Assembly: GCA_964495555.1 (NCBI GenBank)
Contig: CAZBWA010000059.1
Span: 1 to 10,876, forward strand
DNA length: 10,876 nt
Source: VGCC01 sp964495555
Lineage (GTDB): Bacteria; Actinomycetota; Actinomycetes; S36-B12
Direction: 5' to 3'
Below are positions 1 through 6,383 of the stretch, in pieces. The notes under the pieces were generated by a model. The model had not been told where the DNA came from. It searched no databases and saw only the letters and a list, made by a program, of their open reading frames with translations. Position 1 is the stretch's first letter. Every line of letters begins with the position of its first letter. A program made the position numbers and the translations under genes.

Positions 1-100
1 GCCCCAACCCTTATCCCCAGCGGGGCGCGCCTGCGCCTTGGGGGTGAGCCAGTTGAAGTCCAATAAGACCGCCTTTCAAGGCCCCGAGCGTCCCGAGGAA

Positions 101-115
101 GTGGACAAAGTCCAC
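101..115. repeat. Perfect 6-bp inverted repeat upstream of bpa
   Basis: GTGGAC-AAA-GTCCAC is a perfect 6-bp dyad with a 3-nt centre. It ends about 41 bp upstream of the -10-like hexamer proposed for bpa. There is no T-run after it, so it does not look like an intrinsic terminator. It could be an operator, a small hairpin in the tail of an upstream transcript, or chance. Confidence 0.35.
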
Positions 116-156
116 GAAGTGTGCCATATCGAGATGACGGCCCGCCACCCCCATGC

Positions 157-162
157 CACGAT
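157..162 (+). promoter_or_regulatory. Candidate -10 element for leaderless bpa
   Basis: CACGAT ends exactly 6 nt before ATG at 169, the spacing expected if transcription begins at the start codon. A and T sit at positions 2 and 6 of the hexamer, the most conserved positions of actinobacterial -10 elements. GGAGG at 163-167 is only 1 nt from this ATG, too close to serve as its Shine-Dalgarno. It would fit a GTG at 181 (13-nt gap) only loosely. Confidence 0.4.
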
Positions 163-168
163 GGAGGC

Positions 169-663
169 ATGGCCGATGCGGTGACGATCGTCTCCCCCGA
201 TGGCACCCCCGTCGAGGAGGGCAGGGCCCAGCTCCTGGCTGATGTCGGGCAGGGCGGCTCGATCACCGATCTGGTGCAGCAGCCCGCCAAGGTGATGCGG
301 ATCGGGACGATGATCCGCCAGCTGCTCGAGGAGGTCCGCTCCGCGCCCCTGGACGAGGCCGCGCGGACCCGCATGCGGGAGATCCACACCCAGTCGATCA
401 AGGAGCTCGAGGCCGGGCTCGCCCCCGAGTTGATCGAGGAACTCGAGCGTCTCTCGCTCCCCTTCACAGATACCGATGCGCCCAGCGATGCGGAGTTGCG
501 CATCGCCCAGGCTCAACTCGTCGGCTGGCTGGAGGGCTTGTTCCACGGGATCCAGGCGGCGATCTTCGCCCAGCAGGTCTCGGCGAAGGCGCAGATCGAG
601 CAGATGCGCCAGAACGCACCGCAACTGCAGCCGCCGCAGGGCAACACCGGCCACTATCTCTAG
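169..663 (+). CDS. bpa: Bacterial proteasome activator Bpa/PafE
   Basis: This is an ATP-independent ring-shaped activator of the actinobacterial 20S proteasome. The family forms a dodecameric ring that docks on the core and opens its gate for unfolded proteins. The sequence shows the family core almost in full: TDLVQQPAKVMRIGTMI, then QLLEEVRSAPLDEAAR, GLAPELIEELERLSLPF, and SDAELRIAQAQLVGWLEGLFHG. The last four residues, GHYL, match the C-terminal GQYL/GPYL docking motif that inserts into proteasome alpha-ring pockets. The 164-aa length is close to the mycobacterial protein (about 175 aa). ATG at 169 was chosen for the -10-like hexamer 6 nt upstream. GTG at 181 is a serious alternative because the preserved region starts near VTIVSPDG and that GTG overlaps an upstream TGA as GTGA. 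The proteasome genes themselves are not in this window. serS follows after 24 bp. Confidence 0.93.
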   Translation: MADAVTIVSPDGTPVEEGRAQLLADVGQGGSITDLVQQPAKVMRIGTMIRQLLEEVRSAPLDEAARTRMREIHTQSIKELEAGLAPELIEELERLSLPFTDTDAPSDAELRIAQAQLVGWLEGLFHGIQAAIFAQQVSAKAQIEQMRQNAPQLQPPQGNTGHYL

Positions 664-675
664 ATCCGCTGCACC

Positions 676-681
676 TAGGCT
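676..681 (+). promoter_or_regulatory. Candidate -10 element for leaderless serS
   Basis: TAGGCT fits TANNNT and ends exactly 6 nt before the GTG start at 688. The 24-nt gap after bpa contains no Shine-Dalgarno sequence, so a leaderless serS transcript starting at the GTG is the simplest reading. No recognisable -35 is seen about 17 nt upstream, inside the end of bpa. Confidence 0.5.
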
Positions 682-687
682 TGTCCG

Positions 688-1992
688 GTGATCGATCCGG
701 CCATCCTGCGCTCCGATCCCGATCGCATTCGCGAATCCCAGCGCCGCCGCGGCGAGGACGTGGCCATCGTCGATCAGCTCATCGACGCCGATCAGGCCGC
801 GCGTCAGGCCCGTCATCATTTCGATGAGCTGCGCAACCAGCAGAAGACTCTCGGTAAGGAGATCGGTCCGCTTCAGGGACGACTCTCGAAGGCCAGTGAT
901 GCCCAGAAGGCCGAGATCCAGTCCCAGCTCGATGCGCTCATGACGCAGGCCCACTCTCTCGCCGACGAGGTCAAGGCTGCCGATGATGCAGCCACCACCG
1001 CGCAGGAGAAGGCGGACGCCCTGGCACGCGCGATCTCCAATCTCGTCCACCTGGACTCCCCCGTGGGTGGCGAGGAGGACTACCGGGTCCTCGACCACGT
1101 CGGGACACCGCGCGACTTCGCGGCGGAGGGATTCACGCCGAAGGATCACCTGGAGATCGGTGAAGCACTCGGCGCCATCGACACCGAGCGCGCCGCCAAG
1201 GTGTCCGGGTCGCGGTTCTTCTTCCTCACCGGTCCGGGAGCCGAGTTGGAGTTCGCGCTGCTCAACCTGGCCCTCGAGCAGGCACGACGTCACGGGCTCA
1301 CGCCGGTCATCACCCCCGCACTCGTCCTGCCGAGTGCGATGGACGGGACCGGGTTCCTCGGTCAGGCCACGGAGAACGTCTACCGGATCGAATCCGATGA
1401 CCTCTATCTCGTCGGCACGAGCGAGGTACCGCTCGCCGCCCTGCACTCGGACGAGATCATCAACGCCGATCAGCTTCCCCTGCGCTACGCCGGGTGGTCG
1501 AGTTGCTTCCGACGCGAAGCGGGTTCCTACGGCAAGGACACCCGCGGCATCATCCGCGTGCACCAGTTCGACAAGGTGGAGATGTTCGTCTTCTGCGCCC
1601 CCGAGGACGCCGAGACCGAGCACGCGAACCTGCTGGCCTGGGAACGGGAGTTCATCGACGCCCTCCAAATTCCCTACCGCGTGATCGACGTGGCCACGGG
1701 CGACCTGGGATCCAGTGCGGCGCGCAAGTTCGACATCGAGGCCTGGATCCCCACCCAGAACGCCTACCGCGAGGTCACCTCCACTTCGAACACCACCGAG
1801 TTCCAGGCCCGACGCCTGAAGATCCGCATGCGCGACGGCGACTCCACGCGCCCGCTGGCCACCTTGAACGGGACCTTGTGCGCGATGCCGCGCATGATCG
1901 TTGCGCTATTGGAGAACCACCAGCAGGCCGACGGCTCGGTCACGATCCCGCCGGCCCTGCGCCCCTACCTGGGAGGACGAACCACCCTGTGA
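688..1992 (+). CDS. serS: Seryl-tRNA synthetase
   Basis: Cytosolic class II aminoacyl-tRNA synthetase that charges tRNA-Ser with serine using ATP; normally essential. The 434-aa protein has full family length. Residues 1 to about 115 form the N-terminal tRNA-binding arm, with the typical opening MIDPAILRSDPDRIRESQ and a long charged helical hairpin. The catalytic core shows the serine-binding TSEVPL loop (about residue 243), motif 2 (FRREAGSYG near 274, then RGIIRVHQF), EVTSTSNTTEFQARRL, and motif 3 around NGTLCAMPRMIVALLE (from residue 394), ending in the usual IPPALRPYLGG. GTG at 688 is supported by this N-terminus and by the TAGGCT hexamer 6 nt upstream. The downstream HAD gene overlaps its stop by 4 nt. 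Confidence 0.97.
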   Translation: MIDPAILRSDPDRIRESQRRRGEDVAIVDQLIDADQAARQARHHFDELRNQQKTLGKEIGPLQGRLSKASDAQKAEIQSQLDALMTQAHSLADEVKAADDAATTAQEKADALARAISNLVHLDSPVGGEEDYRVLDHVGTPRDFAAEGFTPKDHLEIGEALGAIDTERAAKVSGSRFFFLTGPGAELEFALLNLALEQARRHGLTPVITPALVLPSAMDGTGFLGQATENVYRIESDDLYLVGTSEVPLAALHSDEIINADQLPLRYAGWSSCFRREAGSYGKDTRGIIRVHQFDKVEMFVFCAPEDAETEHANLLAWEREFIDALQIPYRVIDVATGDLGSSAARKFDIEAWIPTQNAYREVTSTSNTTEFQARRLKIRMRDGDSTRPLATLNGTLCAMPRMIVALLENHQQADGSVTIPPALRPYLGGRTTL

Positions 1993-2894
1993 GCGACGGA
2001 GTCAACGAGGAGACCAACGATCGTCAGTACGGCCGCCCCTACAAACTCAATACCTCCCCGAATCACGCGCTGCCCGACGTTCGCGACGGACTCCCTATCG
2101 ACTGGATGCCGCAACTCGTCGCCATCGACGTCGACGACACCCTGACCACGTGGCTCGGCGCGGTTCGACCCGAAGTCACCGAGGCCGTGCGCAATGCCCA
2201 GGAGGCCGGAGTGCTTGTCACCCTGGCCACCGGTCGCAGCGTCAGCACCACCGTGCCGGTCGCGCGCAGCGCCGGTATCAGCGATTTGATCGTGTGCAGC
2301 AACGGTGCGATCCTGGCCAGCAGCGAGACCGAGAAGGTGGTCGAGGCGGTCACCTTCGATCCGCAGCCCCTGGTCGAGCAACTCATGGAGATCGTCCCCG
2401 ACGCGGTCTTCGCGGTGGAGGACCTCCGTGGGGAGTTCCGCACCACCCACTACTTCGAGGCCGGAGCCCTCGGTCTCTCCCTCGAGGTGGCTCCGCTGGC
2501 CGACATCATCGCCTCACCCGTGACGCGCCTCGTCGTGCGCAGCGAGGGTCATGCGGAGGACGGCTTCGCTGCGGTCGCCGAGCATCTCGGGTTCCACTCC
2601 GTGGTCTTCGGGGTCGCCGACGTCGCGTGGATGGACGTCGGACCCAAGGGCGTCAACAAGTCCACGATGCTGACCGAACTCTGTGCACGCCGCGGGATCG
2701 ATCCCGCGCGCACGGTGACCATCGGGGACTACGTCAACGACATCGAGATGTTGAAGTGGGCCGGACTCGGAGTCGCCATGGGACACGCCCCGGACAACGT
2801 GCGTATGCACGCCAACGCGGTCACGGACCCGGAACCAGGGATCGGTGTTGCGTCCGTCCTCAACGCCATCGCATCGATGTCATCGAAGGCGTGA
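1989..2894 (+). CDS. Cof-type HAD phosphatase
   Basis: HAD-superfamily hydrolase of the Cof (IIB cap) type. Family members dephosphorylate small sugar phosphates or cofactors such as pyridoxal phosphate or FMN; the substrate cannot be read here. Motif I is DVDDTLT (nucleophile D47, acid D49), motif II is LATGRS (T81), the motif III lysine is K224 in GVNKSTML, and motif IV is GDYVNDIEML (D247, D251). The stretch between motifs II and III is the cap. The GTG start at 1989 overlaps the serS stop as GTGA, with a purine-rich GGGAGGA at 1971-1977, 12 nt upstream, which suggests translational coupling. This gives 301 aa with about 40 residues before motif I that are not typical of the family. ATG at 2106 (262 aa) is an alternative start. 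A HAD gene after serS is common in actinobacteria. Confidence 0.88.
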   Translation: MSDGVNEETNDRQYGRPYKLNTSPNHALPDVRDGLPIDWMPQLVAIDVDDTLTTWLGAVRPEVTEAVRNAQEAGVLVTLATGRSVSTTVPVARSAGISDLIVCSNGAILASSETEKVVEAVTFDPQPLVEQLMEIVPDAVFAVEDLRGEFRTTHYFEAGALGLSLEVAPLADIIASPVTRLVVRSEGHAEDGFAAVAEHLGFHSVVFGVADVAWMDVGPKGVNKSTMLTELCARRGIDPARTVTIGDYVNDIEMLKWAGLGVAMGHAPDNVRMHANAVTDPEPGIGVASVLNAIASMSSKA

Positions 2895-2979
2895 CTCTCA
2901 CAGAGCGAACCTGCCTCCTGAGGGCATCACACACATAGCGTGCGCGCGTTGATCACCTCGGCAATCTTGCGCAAACTCG
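2895..2979. other. Convergent intergenic gap, no clear terminator
   Basis: The HAD gene and rfbD converge on this 85-bp gap. I see only weak dyads: a 4-bp stem at the HAD stop (GTGA-CTC-TCAC), CCTCCTGAGG, and the palindrome TTGCGCAA. None has a T-run on either strand. Termination may be Rho-dependent or rely on weak hairpins, as is common in high-GC actinobacteria. Confidence 0.5.
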
Positions 2980-3840
2980 TCAGTCGGTACTGATTCCCCG
3001 TGCCAGCGCACTCGTCAGGGCCTCGCTCCAGGTGCGCATAGGAGGCAAGCCGAGTTGCTCCCAGTGATGGTGTCCCAGGACCGAGTACGCGGGCCGCGGT
3101 GCCGGCCGCACGAACTGGTCACTCGTCACCGGGATCACGCGTGCCGGATCGGCTCCGATGAGGCCGAAGATCTCCTGGGTGAACCCGAACCAGGACACCT
3201 GGCCGGAGTTCGTTCCATGGAACGTCCCGGCGGGAGGTCGTGCATCCACGAGGAGTGCGATCTGGGCCGCGAGGTCGCGCGCGTAGGTCGGCTGCCCGAC
3301 CTGATCGTCCACCACCTGCACGGTCTCCTTCTCCCGCTCCAGCCGCAGCATGGTCTTCACGAAGTTCTGACCGCGGTGCCCGTAGAGCCACGCCGTGCGC
3401 ACGATGTAGTGGGCTTCGGGCAGCGCGTCGCGCACAGCCTCCTCGCCGACCAGTTTCGTGCGTCCGTAGGCGGACATCGGGGCTGGTTCGGCGTCCTCGG
3501 CATAGGGGGACGTCGCATCACCGGAGAAGACGTAGTCGGTGGAGATCTGCACCATCCAGGCTCCCGTCGCAGCGCACGCACGTGCGAGGAGATCCGGGCC
3601 CACGCCATTCACCGCCAGGGCGGCGGCCTCCTGCTCCTCCGCGGCGTCCACCGCAGTCCAGGCTGCGCAGTTGATCACCACGTCCGGTGGGAACTCCAGG
3701 AACACCTGAGCCACTGAGTCCTGGGAAGTGATGTCGATGTCGGGGATGTCCAGGCCGCGGACATCGTCACCCCGGGATGCGTAGAGGTCGACGAGCTCCG
3801 AGCCGAGTTGGCCGTTGCTGCCCGTGATGAGGACCTTCAT
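2980..3840 (-). CDS. rfbD: dTDP-4-dehydrorhamnose reductase
   Basis: Short-chain dehydrogenase/reductase that makes the last step of dTDP-L-rhamnose synthesis, reducing dTDP-4-dehydro-L-rhamnose with NAD(P)H. The product is a donor for rhamnose in cell-surface glycans. The 286-aa protein has the N-terminal nucleotide-binding loop GSNGQLG (residues 7-13), NCAAWTAVD, ISTDYVFSG (S100, T101, D102), the catalytic pair Y125 and K129 in YGRTK, and the RTAWLYG and QVGQPTYARDLA segments typical of RfbD/RmlD. It starts with ATG 18 bp after the rfbB stop, with no strong Shine-Dalgarno, and is the last gene of the DUF4446-pheA-rfbB-rfbD operon. The partner enzymes RfbA (thymidylyltransferase) and RfbC (3,5-epimerase) are not in this window and no RfbC domain is fused to it. 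Confidence 0.94.
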   Translation of the reverse strand: MKVLITGSNGQLGSELVDLYASRGDDVRGLDIPDIDITSQDSVAQVFLEFPPDVVINCAAWTAVDAAEEQEAAALAVNGVGPDLLARACAATGAWMVQISTDYVFSGDATSPYAEDAEPAPMSAYGRTKLVGEEAVRDALPEAHYIVRTAWLYGHRGQNFVKTMLRLEREKETVQVVDDQVGQPTYARDLAAQIALLVDARPPAGTFHGTNSGQVSWFGFTQEIFGLIGADPARVIPVTSDQFVRPAPRPAYSVLGHHHWEQLGLPPMRTWSEALTSALARGISTD

Positions 3841-3858
3841 GCCGACGCAACGTCCATG

Positions 3859-4848
3859 TCAGCGGGTGACCGTGATCGCTGCGCGCTCCTTCAGGGGGCG
3901 CCACCACTCCTCGTTGTTCCGGTACCACGCGACGGTCTCGGCGAGGCCCTCGTCGAAGGAGTGCTGCGGTGCGTAGCCCAGGGCGCGCAGCCGGGAGTCG
4001 TCCACGGAGTAGCGGCGGTCGTGGCCCTTGCGGTCCTCGACCGGTTGCACCATCGACCAGTCGGCCCCCATGGCTGCAAGGACTCGCTCGGTCAACTCGC
4101 GATTGTTCAGTTCCAGCCCGCCGCCGATGTTGTAGGACTGGCCGGGTTCACCCTTCTCGATGACGAGTGCGATGCCCCGGCAGTGGTCGTCGACGTGCAG
4201 CCAGTCACGGACGTTGAGGCCATCCCCGTAGAGGGGAACCTTCTGCCCGTCGATGAGGTTGGTGACGAAGAGCGGGATCACCTTCTCCGGGAACTGGTAC
4301 GGCCCGTAGTTGTTCGAGCACCGAGTGGAGGAGACGTTCAACCCGTACGTGACGTTGTAGGCGCGCACGAGCATCTCGGCGGCAGCCTTCGCCGCGGAAT
4401 AGGGCGAGTTGGGCTTGAGCGGCTCGTCTTCGGTCCAGGATCCCTCGTCGATGGATCCGTAGACCTCGTCGGTGCCGATGTGGACCGTACGCGGAATGCC
4501 GTGCCGGACGCACGCGTCGAGGATCGTCTGCGTCCCCACGACGTTGGTGACCACGAAGTCCTGCGGGCCGTGGATGGATCGGTCCACGTGGGTCTCCGCG
4601 GCGAAGTTCACCACCACGTCGTGCTCGGGGAGGACGTCGTCGAGGAGATCGCCGTCGCAGATGTCGCCGCGCACGAAGCGGAAGCGGGGGTCACCGGAGA
4701 CCGCGGCCAGGTTGTCGAGGTTGCCGGCGTAGGTCAACTTGTCGTAGACGGTGACCACGGACGGTTCCACCCCGTACGTGCCGGCGAGCAATTCACGCAC
4801 GAAGTGGGAGCCGATGAAGCCCGCAGCGCCAGTGACGAAGTAACGCAT
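3859..4848 (-). CDS. rfbB: dTDP-glucose 4,6-dehydratase
   Basis: Extended SDR enzyme that converts dTDP-D-glucose to dTDP-4-keto-6-deoxy-D-glucose using tightly bound NAD+, the second step of dTDP-L-rhamnose synthesis. The 329-aa protein shows the Rossmann loop GAAGFIG (residues 7-13), YDKLTYAGN, NFAAETHVDRSI, the active-site TDEVYG (T126, D127, E128), the YSAAK pair (Y150, K154), and RCSNNYGPYQFPEK (176-189), which together separate it from UDP-sugar epimerases. ATG at 4848 was chosen over an in-frame start 30 nt upstream because of the MRYFVTGAAGFIG opening and an AAGGAG Shine-Dalgarno at 4857-4862, 8 nt upstream. This ATG shares one base with the pheA stop, so the two genes are likely translationally coupled. 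rfbD follows. Confidence 0.96.
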   Translation of the reverse strand: MRYFVTGAAGFIGSHFVRELLAGTYGVEPSVVTVYDKLTYAGNLDNLAAVSGDPRFRFVRGDICDGDLLDDVLPEHDVVVNFAAETHVDRSIHGPQDFVVTNVVGTQTILDACVRHGIPRTVHIGTDEVYGSIDEGSWTEDEPLKPNSPYSAAKAAAEMLVRAYNVTYGLNVSSTRCSNNYGPYQFPEKVIPLFVTNLIDGQKVPLYGDGLNVRDWLHVDDHCRGIALVIEKGEPGQSYNIGGGLELNNRELTERVLAAMGADWSMVQPVEDRKGHDRRYSVDDSRLRALGYAPQHSFDEGLAETVAWYRNNEEWWRPLKERAAITVTR

Positions 4849-5780
4849 CAGCCGTTCTCCTTGAGTTTCCGCAGCCACTCCTGCGCCTCGGCGAAGTCAC
4901 CGTCGGTAACCCCGGTGCGTAGCACCGGGGACTTCCCATCATGGCGCGGGTAGGAGCCGAGGTAGCGGACATCGAGGCAGACCCGGTGCAGGCCCATGAG
5001 GGCCTCCGAGACGCGGGCGTCGGCAACGTGGCCCTCGATATCGACGCTGAAGTAGTAGTCGCCGAGTTGCTTCCGCGTGGGCCGCGACTCGATGCGCGTC
5101 ATATTCACCCCGCGGATCGCGAACTCGGTGAGGATCGCGAGCAGGGCACCCGGTTGATCCTGATGGATGAACAGACTCAGCGTGGTCTTGTCCGCACCCG
5201 TGGGCGCAGGAATCGCTCCCGGCAGTTGCACCACGACGAAGCGCGTCGTGGCATCGGCGGTGTCGCCGATCTCGTCGGCGAGGACCTCGAGGGAGTAGAT
5301 GTCGGCGGCAAGGCGCTGGGCGATCGCCGCATCGAAGGGAGCCGAGCCGTCGGCGAGCGCCGCAGCAGCGGCAGCCGTCGACATCGACGGGATGATCGTG
5401 GCCTGCGGCAGGTTTTCCTGCAGCCAGCGCCGCACCTGCGCCTGCGCGTGCGGGTGGGTGGCGATGCGCGTGATCGAGTCCAGCGTCGTCCCCGCGGGGG
5501 CGAGGAGTGCGAACTGCACGGGAAGCACGACTTCGTCGACGATGACCAGGCGCTTGCCATTGGCCAACTCGTCCAGCGTCACCGAGATGGAGCCTTCGAC
5601 CGAGTTCTCGATGGGGACAAGGGCCCGATCGACCGAGCCGGCGCGTGCGGCATCCAGGGCCGCCTGCACCGAATCGGCGGGCACCAACTCGGGTGAGTCA
5701 CTCGATGCGTCGAGACCGAGGTACGCGCGGGTCGCGGCCTCGGCGAAGGAGCCACGCGGTCCGAGATAGGCGATCGTCAT
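4848..5780 (-). CDS. pheA: Prephenate dehydratase
   Basis: Cytosolic enzyme that decarboxylates and dehydrates prephenate to phenylpyruvate, the committed step to phenylalanine. The 310-aa monofunctional form has a catalytic domain (about 1-185) with GPRGSFAEAA (7-16), PIENSVEGS (56-64), THPHAQAQ, and the catalytic TRF motif at T179-R180-F181. A C-terminal ACT domain (about 198-275) carries GALL (211-214) and ESRP (231-234), the phenylalanine-binding signatures, so feedback inhibition by phenylalanine is expected. There is no chorismate mutase domain. The ATG overlaps the DUF4446 stop as ATGA, with a purine-rich GAGGGGGG upstream (5785-5792). The 3' end carries the Shine-Dalgarno for rfbB. 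Pairing with DUF4446 and serS is common in actinobacteria; direct coupling to rhamnose genes looks less usual. Confidence 0.96.
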   Translation of the reverse strand: MTIAYLGPRGSFAEAATRAYLGLDASSDSPELVPADSVQAALDAARAGSVDRALVPIENSVEGSISVTLDELANGKRLVIVDEVVLPVQFALLAPAGTTLDSITRIATHPHAQAQVRRWLQENLPQATIIPSMSTAAAAAALADGSAPFDAAIAQRLAADIYSLEVLADEIGDTADATTRFVVVQLPGAIPAPTGADKTTLSLFIHQDQPGALLAILTEFAIRGVNMTRIESRPTRKQLGDYYFSVDIEGHVADARVSEALMGLHRVCLDVRYLGSYPRHDGKSPVLRTGVTDGDFAEAQEWLRKLKENG

Positions 5781-6298
5781 GCCGCACCCCCCTCGACGTC
5801 ACGCGCTGCAGGGATGTGTCCGCGGGCGATCGCGATCGCCTGCTGCTCCTCCGGGGACAGGTCGATGTCGCTGCCCCCGGCACGGACACCCTTGAGGTAA
5901 CTCCGCGTCTCGGTGCGACCGTGGATCGAGGTGATCATGAGTCCGTCGCCCGCGTCGTCGAGCAGGGCGGCGGAGAAGGAGTAGCGACCGCCCATGTCCC
6001 CGAACGCGTCGTAGCGCACCACGGCCACGTGGCGCAGGGCCATCGCCAGGTCACGCCGCGTGGACATCAACTCCCGCTGGGTGGTGACCACCTCGTCGGA
6101 GAGGTCGGCGAGTTCCTCGCGAGTCCGGGCCAGGACGTCGATGACCGATTCGGCCCCCTCCCGGACGGAGAGCAGGTCATAGGCGCGCTGCATCCGGTAG
6201 AACTTCAGGAGGGCGATGGCCGCGAGAGCGACCCCGACCACGGCCACCACGATGCCCACGATCGCGACGATCATCGCCGATTGGGCATCCAGGATCAC
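5777..6298 (-). CDS. DUF4446 family membrane-anchored protein
   Basis: Conserved actinobacterial/firmicute protein of unknown function. The 173-aa product has one N-terminal membrane helix (about residues 8-32, MIVAIVGIVVAVVGVALAAI), a charged predicted coiled coil (about 42-85, rich in E, R and L, including LSDEVVTTQRELMSTRRDL), and the DUF4446 core HVAVVRYDAFGDMGGRYSFSAALLDDAGDG, followed by TSIHGRTETRSYLKGV and LSPEEQQAI. The soluble part probably faces the cytoplasm. The start is GTG at 6298 with TACGCT ending 6 nt upstream and no Shine-Dalgarno, consistent with a leaderless message. It is the first gene of the operon with pheA, rfbB and rfbD, and its stop overlaps pheA by 4 nt. Confidence 0.88.
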   Translation of the reverse strand: MILDAQSAMIVAIVGIVVAVVGVALAAIALLKFYRMQRAYDLLSVREGAESVIDVLARTREELADLSDEVVTTQRELMSTRRDLAMALRHVAVVRYDAFGDMGGRYSFSAALLDDAGDGLMITSIHGRTETRSYLKGVRAGGSDIDLSPEEQQAIAIARGHIPAARDVEGGAA

Positions 6299-6304
6299 CC
6301 CGCA

Positions 6305-6310
6305 AGCGTA
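6305..6310 (-). promoter_or_regulatory. Candidate -10 for the DUF4446-pheA-rfbBD operon
   Basis: On the minus strand TACGCT fits TANNNT and lies exactly 6 nt before the GTG start at 6298. The matching -35 position (about 6328-6333, GGAATG on the minus strand) is a poor match to TTGACA and falls inside the inverted repeat at 6317-6339. Since the four genes overlap or abut, this is probably the operon's main promoter. Confidence 0.5.
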
Positions 6311-6316
6311 GTCGGG

Positions 6317-6339
6317 CGTGAGGGGCGCATTCCCTCACG
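6317..6339. promoter_or_regulatory. Operator-like 8-bp inverted repeat between divergent genes
   Basis: CGTGAGGG, a 7-nt spacer (GCGCATT), then CCCTCACG: a perfect 8-bp dyad of 23 bp. It covers the predicted -35 and spacer of the minus-strand operon promoter. It is centred about 56 bp upstream of the predicted plus-strand start at 6384. If both messages are leaderless the repeat is not transcribed from either promoter, which argues for a protein binding site rather than an RNA hairpin. No regulator gene is adjacent. Confidence 0.5.
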
Positions 6340-6371
6340 GATACGCGCCTCGAGAGCACCACGCCCCATGG

Positions 6372-6377
6372 CAGAGT
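6372..6377 (+). promoter_or_regulatory. Candidate -10 for the channel-like gene
   Basis: CAGAGT ends exactly 6 nt before GTG at 6384, with A at position 2 and T at position 6, and no Shine-Dalgarno lies between. It is weaker than TANNNT; support comes mainly from the same spacing at other genes in this window. Confidence 0.38.
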
Positions 6378-6383
6378 TCGCCC

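Larger units (their letters stand above)
1..168. other. Left-edge region with no confident gene
   Basis: No gene can be called with confidence here. On the plus strand, frame 2 is open from the window edge to a TGA at 182-184, 60 codons with roughly 78% G or C in third positions. It could be the tail of an upstream gene, but its translation is rich in H, P and R and matches nothing I recognise. Frame 1 is open for 21 codons to a TAA at 64-66 and could equally be a gene tail. On the minus strand a 38-codon open frame runs from ATG at 127 to TAA at 11-13, with no convincing start signal. A short perfect inverted repeat at 101-115 is listed separately. Confidence 0.4.

Noticed and set aside
76..1668. 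530-codon open frame on the minus strand
   Set aside because: It lies antisense to bpa and serS, both clearly recognised on the plus strand. Long antisense frames are common in high-GC genes, and the translation shows no domain.
1494..1988. Long in-frame extension of the Cof-type HAD through serS
   Set aside because: The stretch is an R, P and H-rich out-of-frame reading of serS; the GTGA overlap gives a natural start.
3808..4953. 381-codon open frame on the plus strand
   Set aside because: Antisense to rfbB and the ends of rfbD and pheA, which have full motif sets; it is a codon-bias shadow.
5825..5840. Perfect 16-bp palindrome built of two overlapping GCGATCGC-type units
   Set aside because: It lies inside the DUF4446 gene and is explained by the codons for Ala-Ile-Ala-Ile-Ala; no repeat of this size recurs in the window.
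6318..6383. Upstream in-frame start of the channel-like gene
   Set aside because: It would place the inverted repeat inside the coding region and add 22 residues rich in H and P without membrane or family character.
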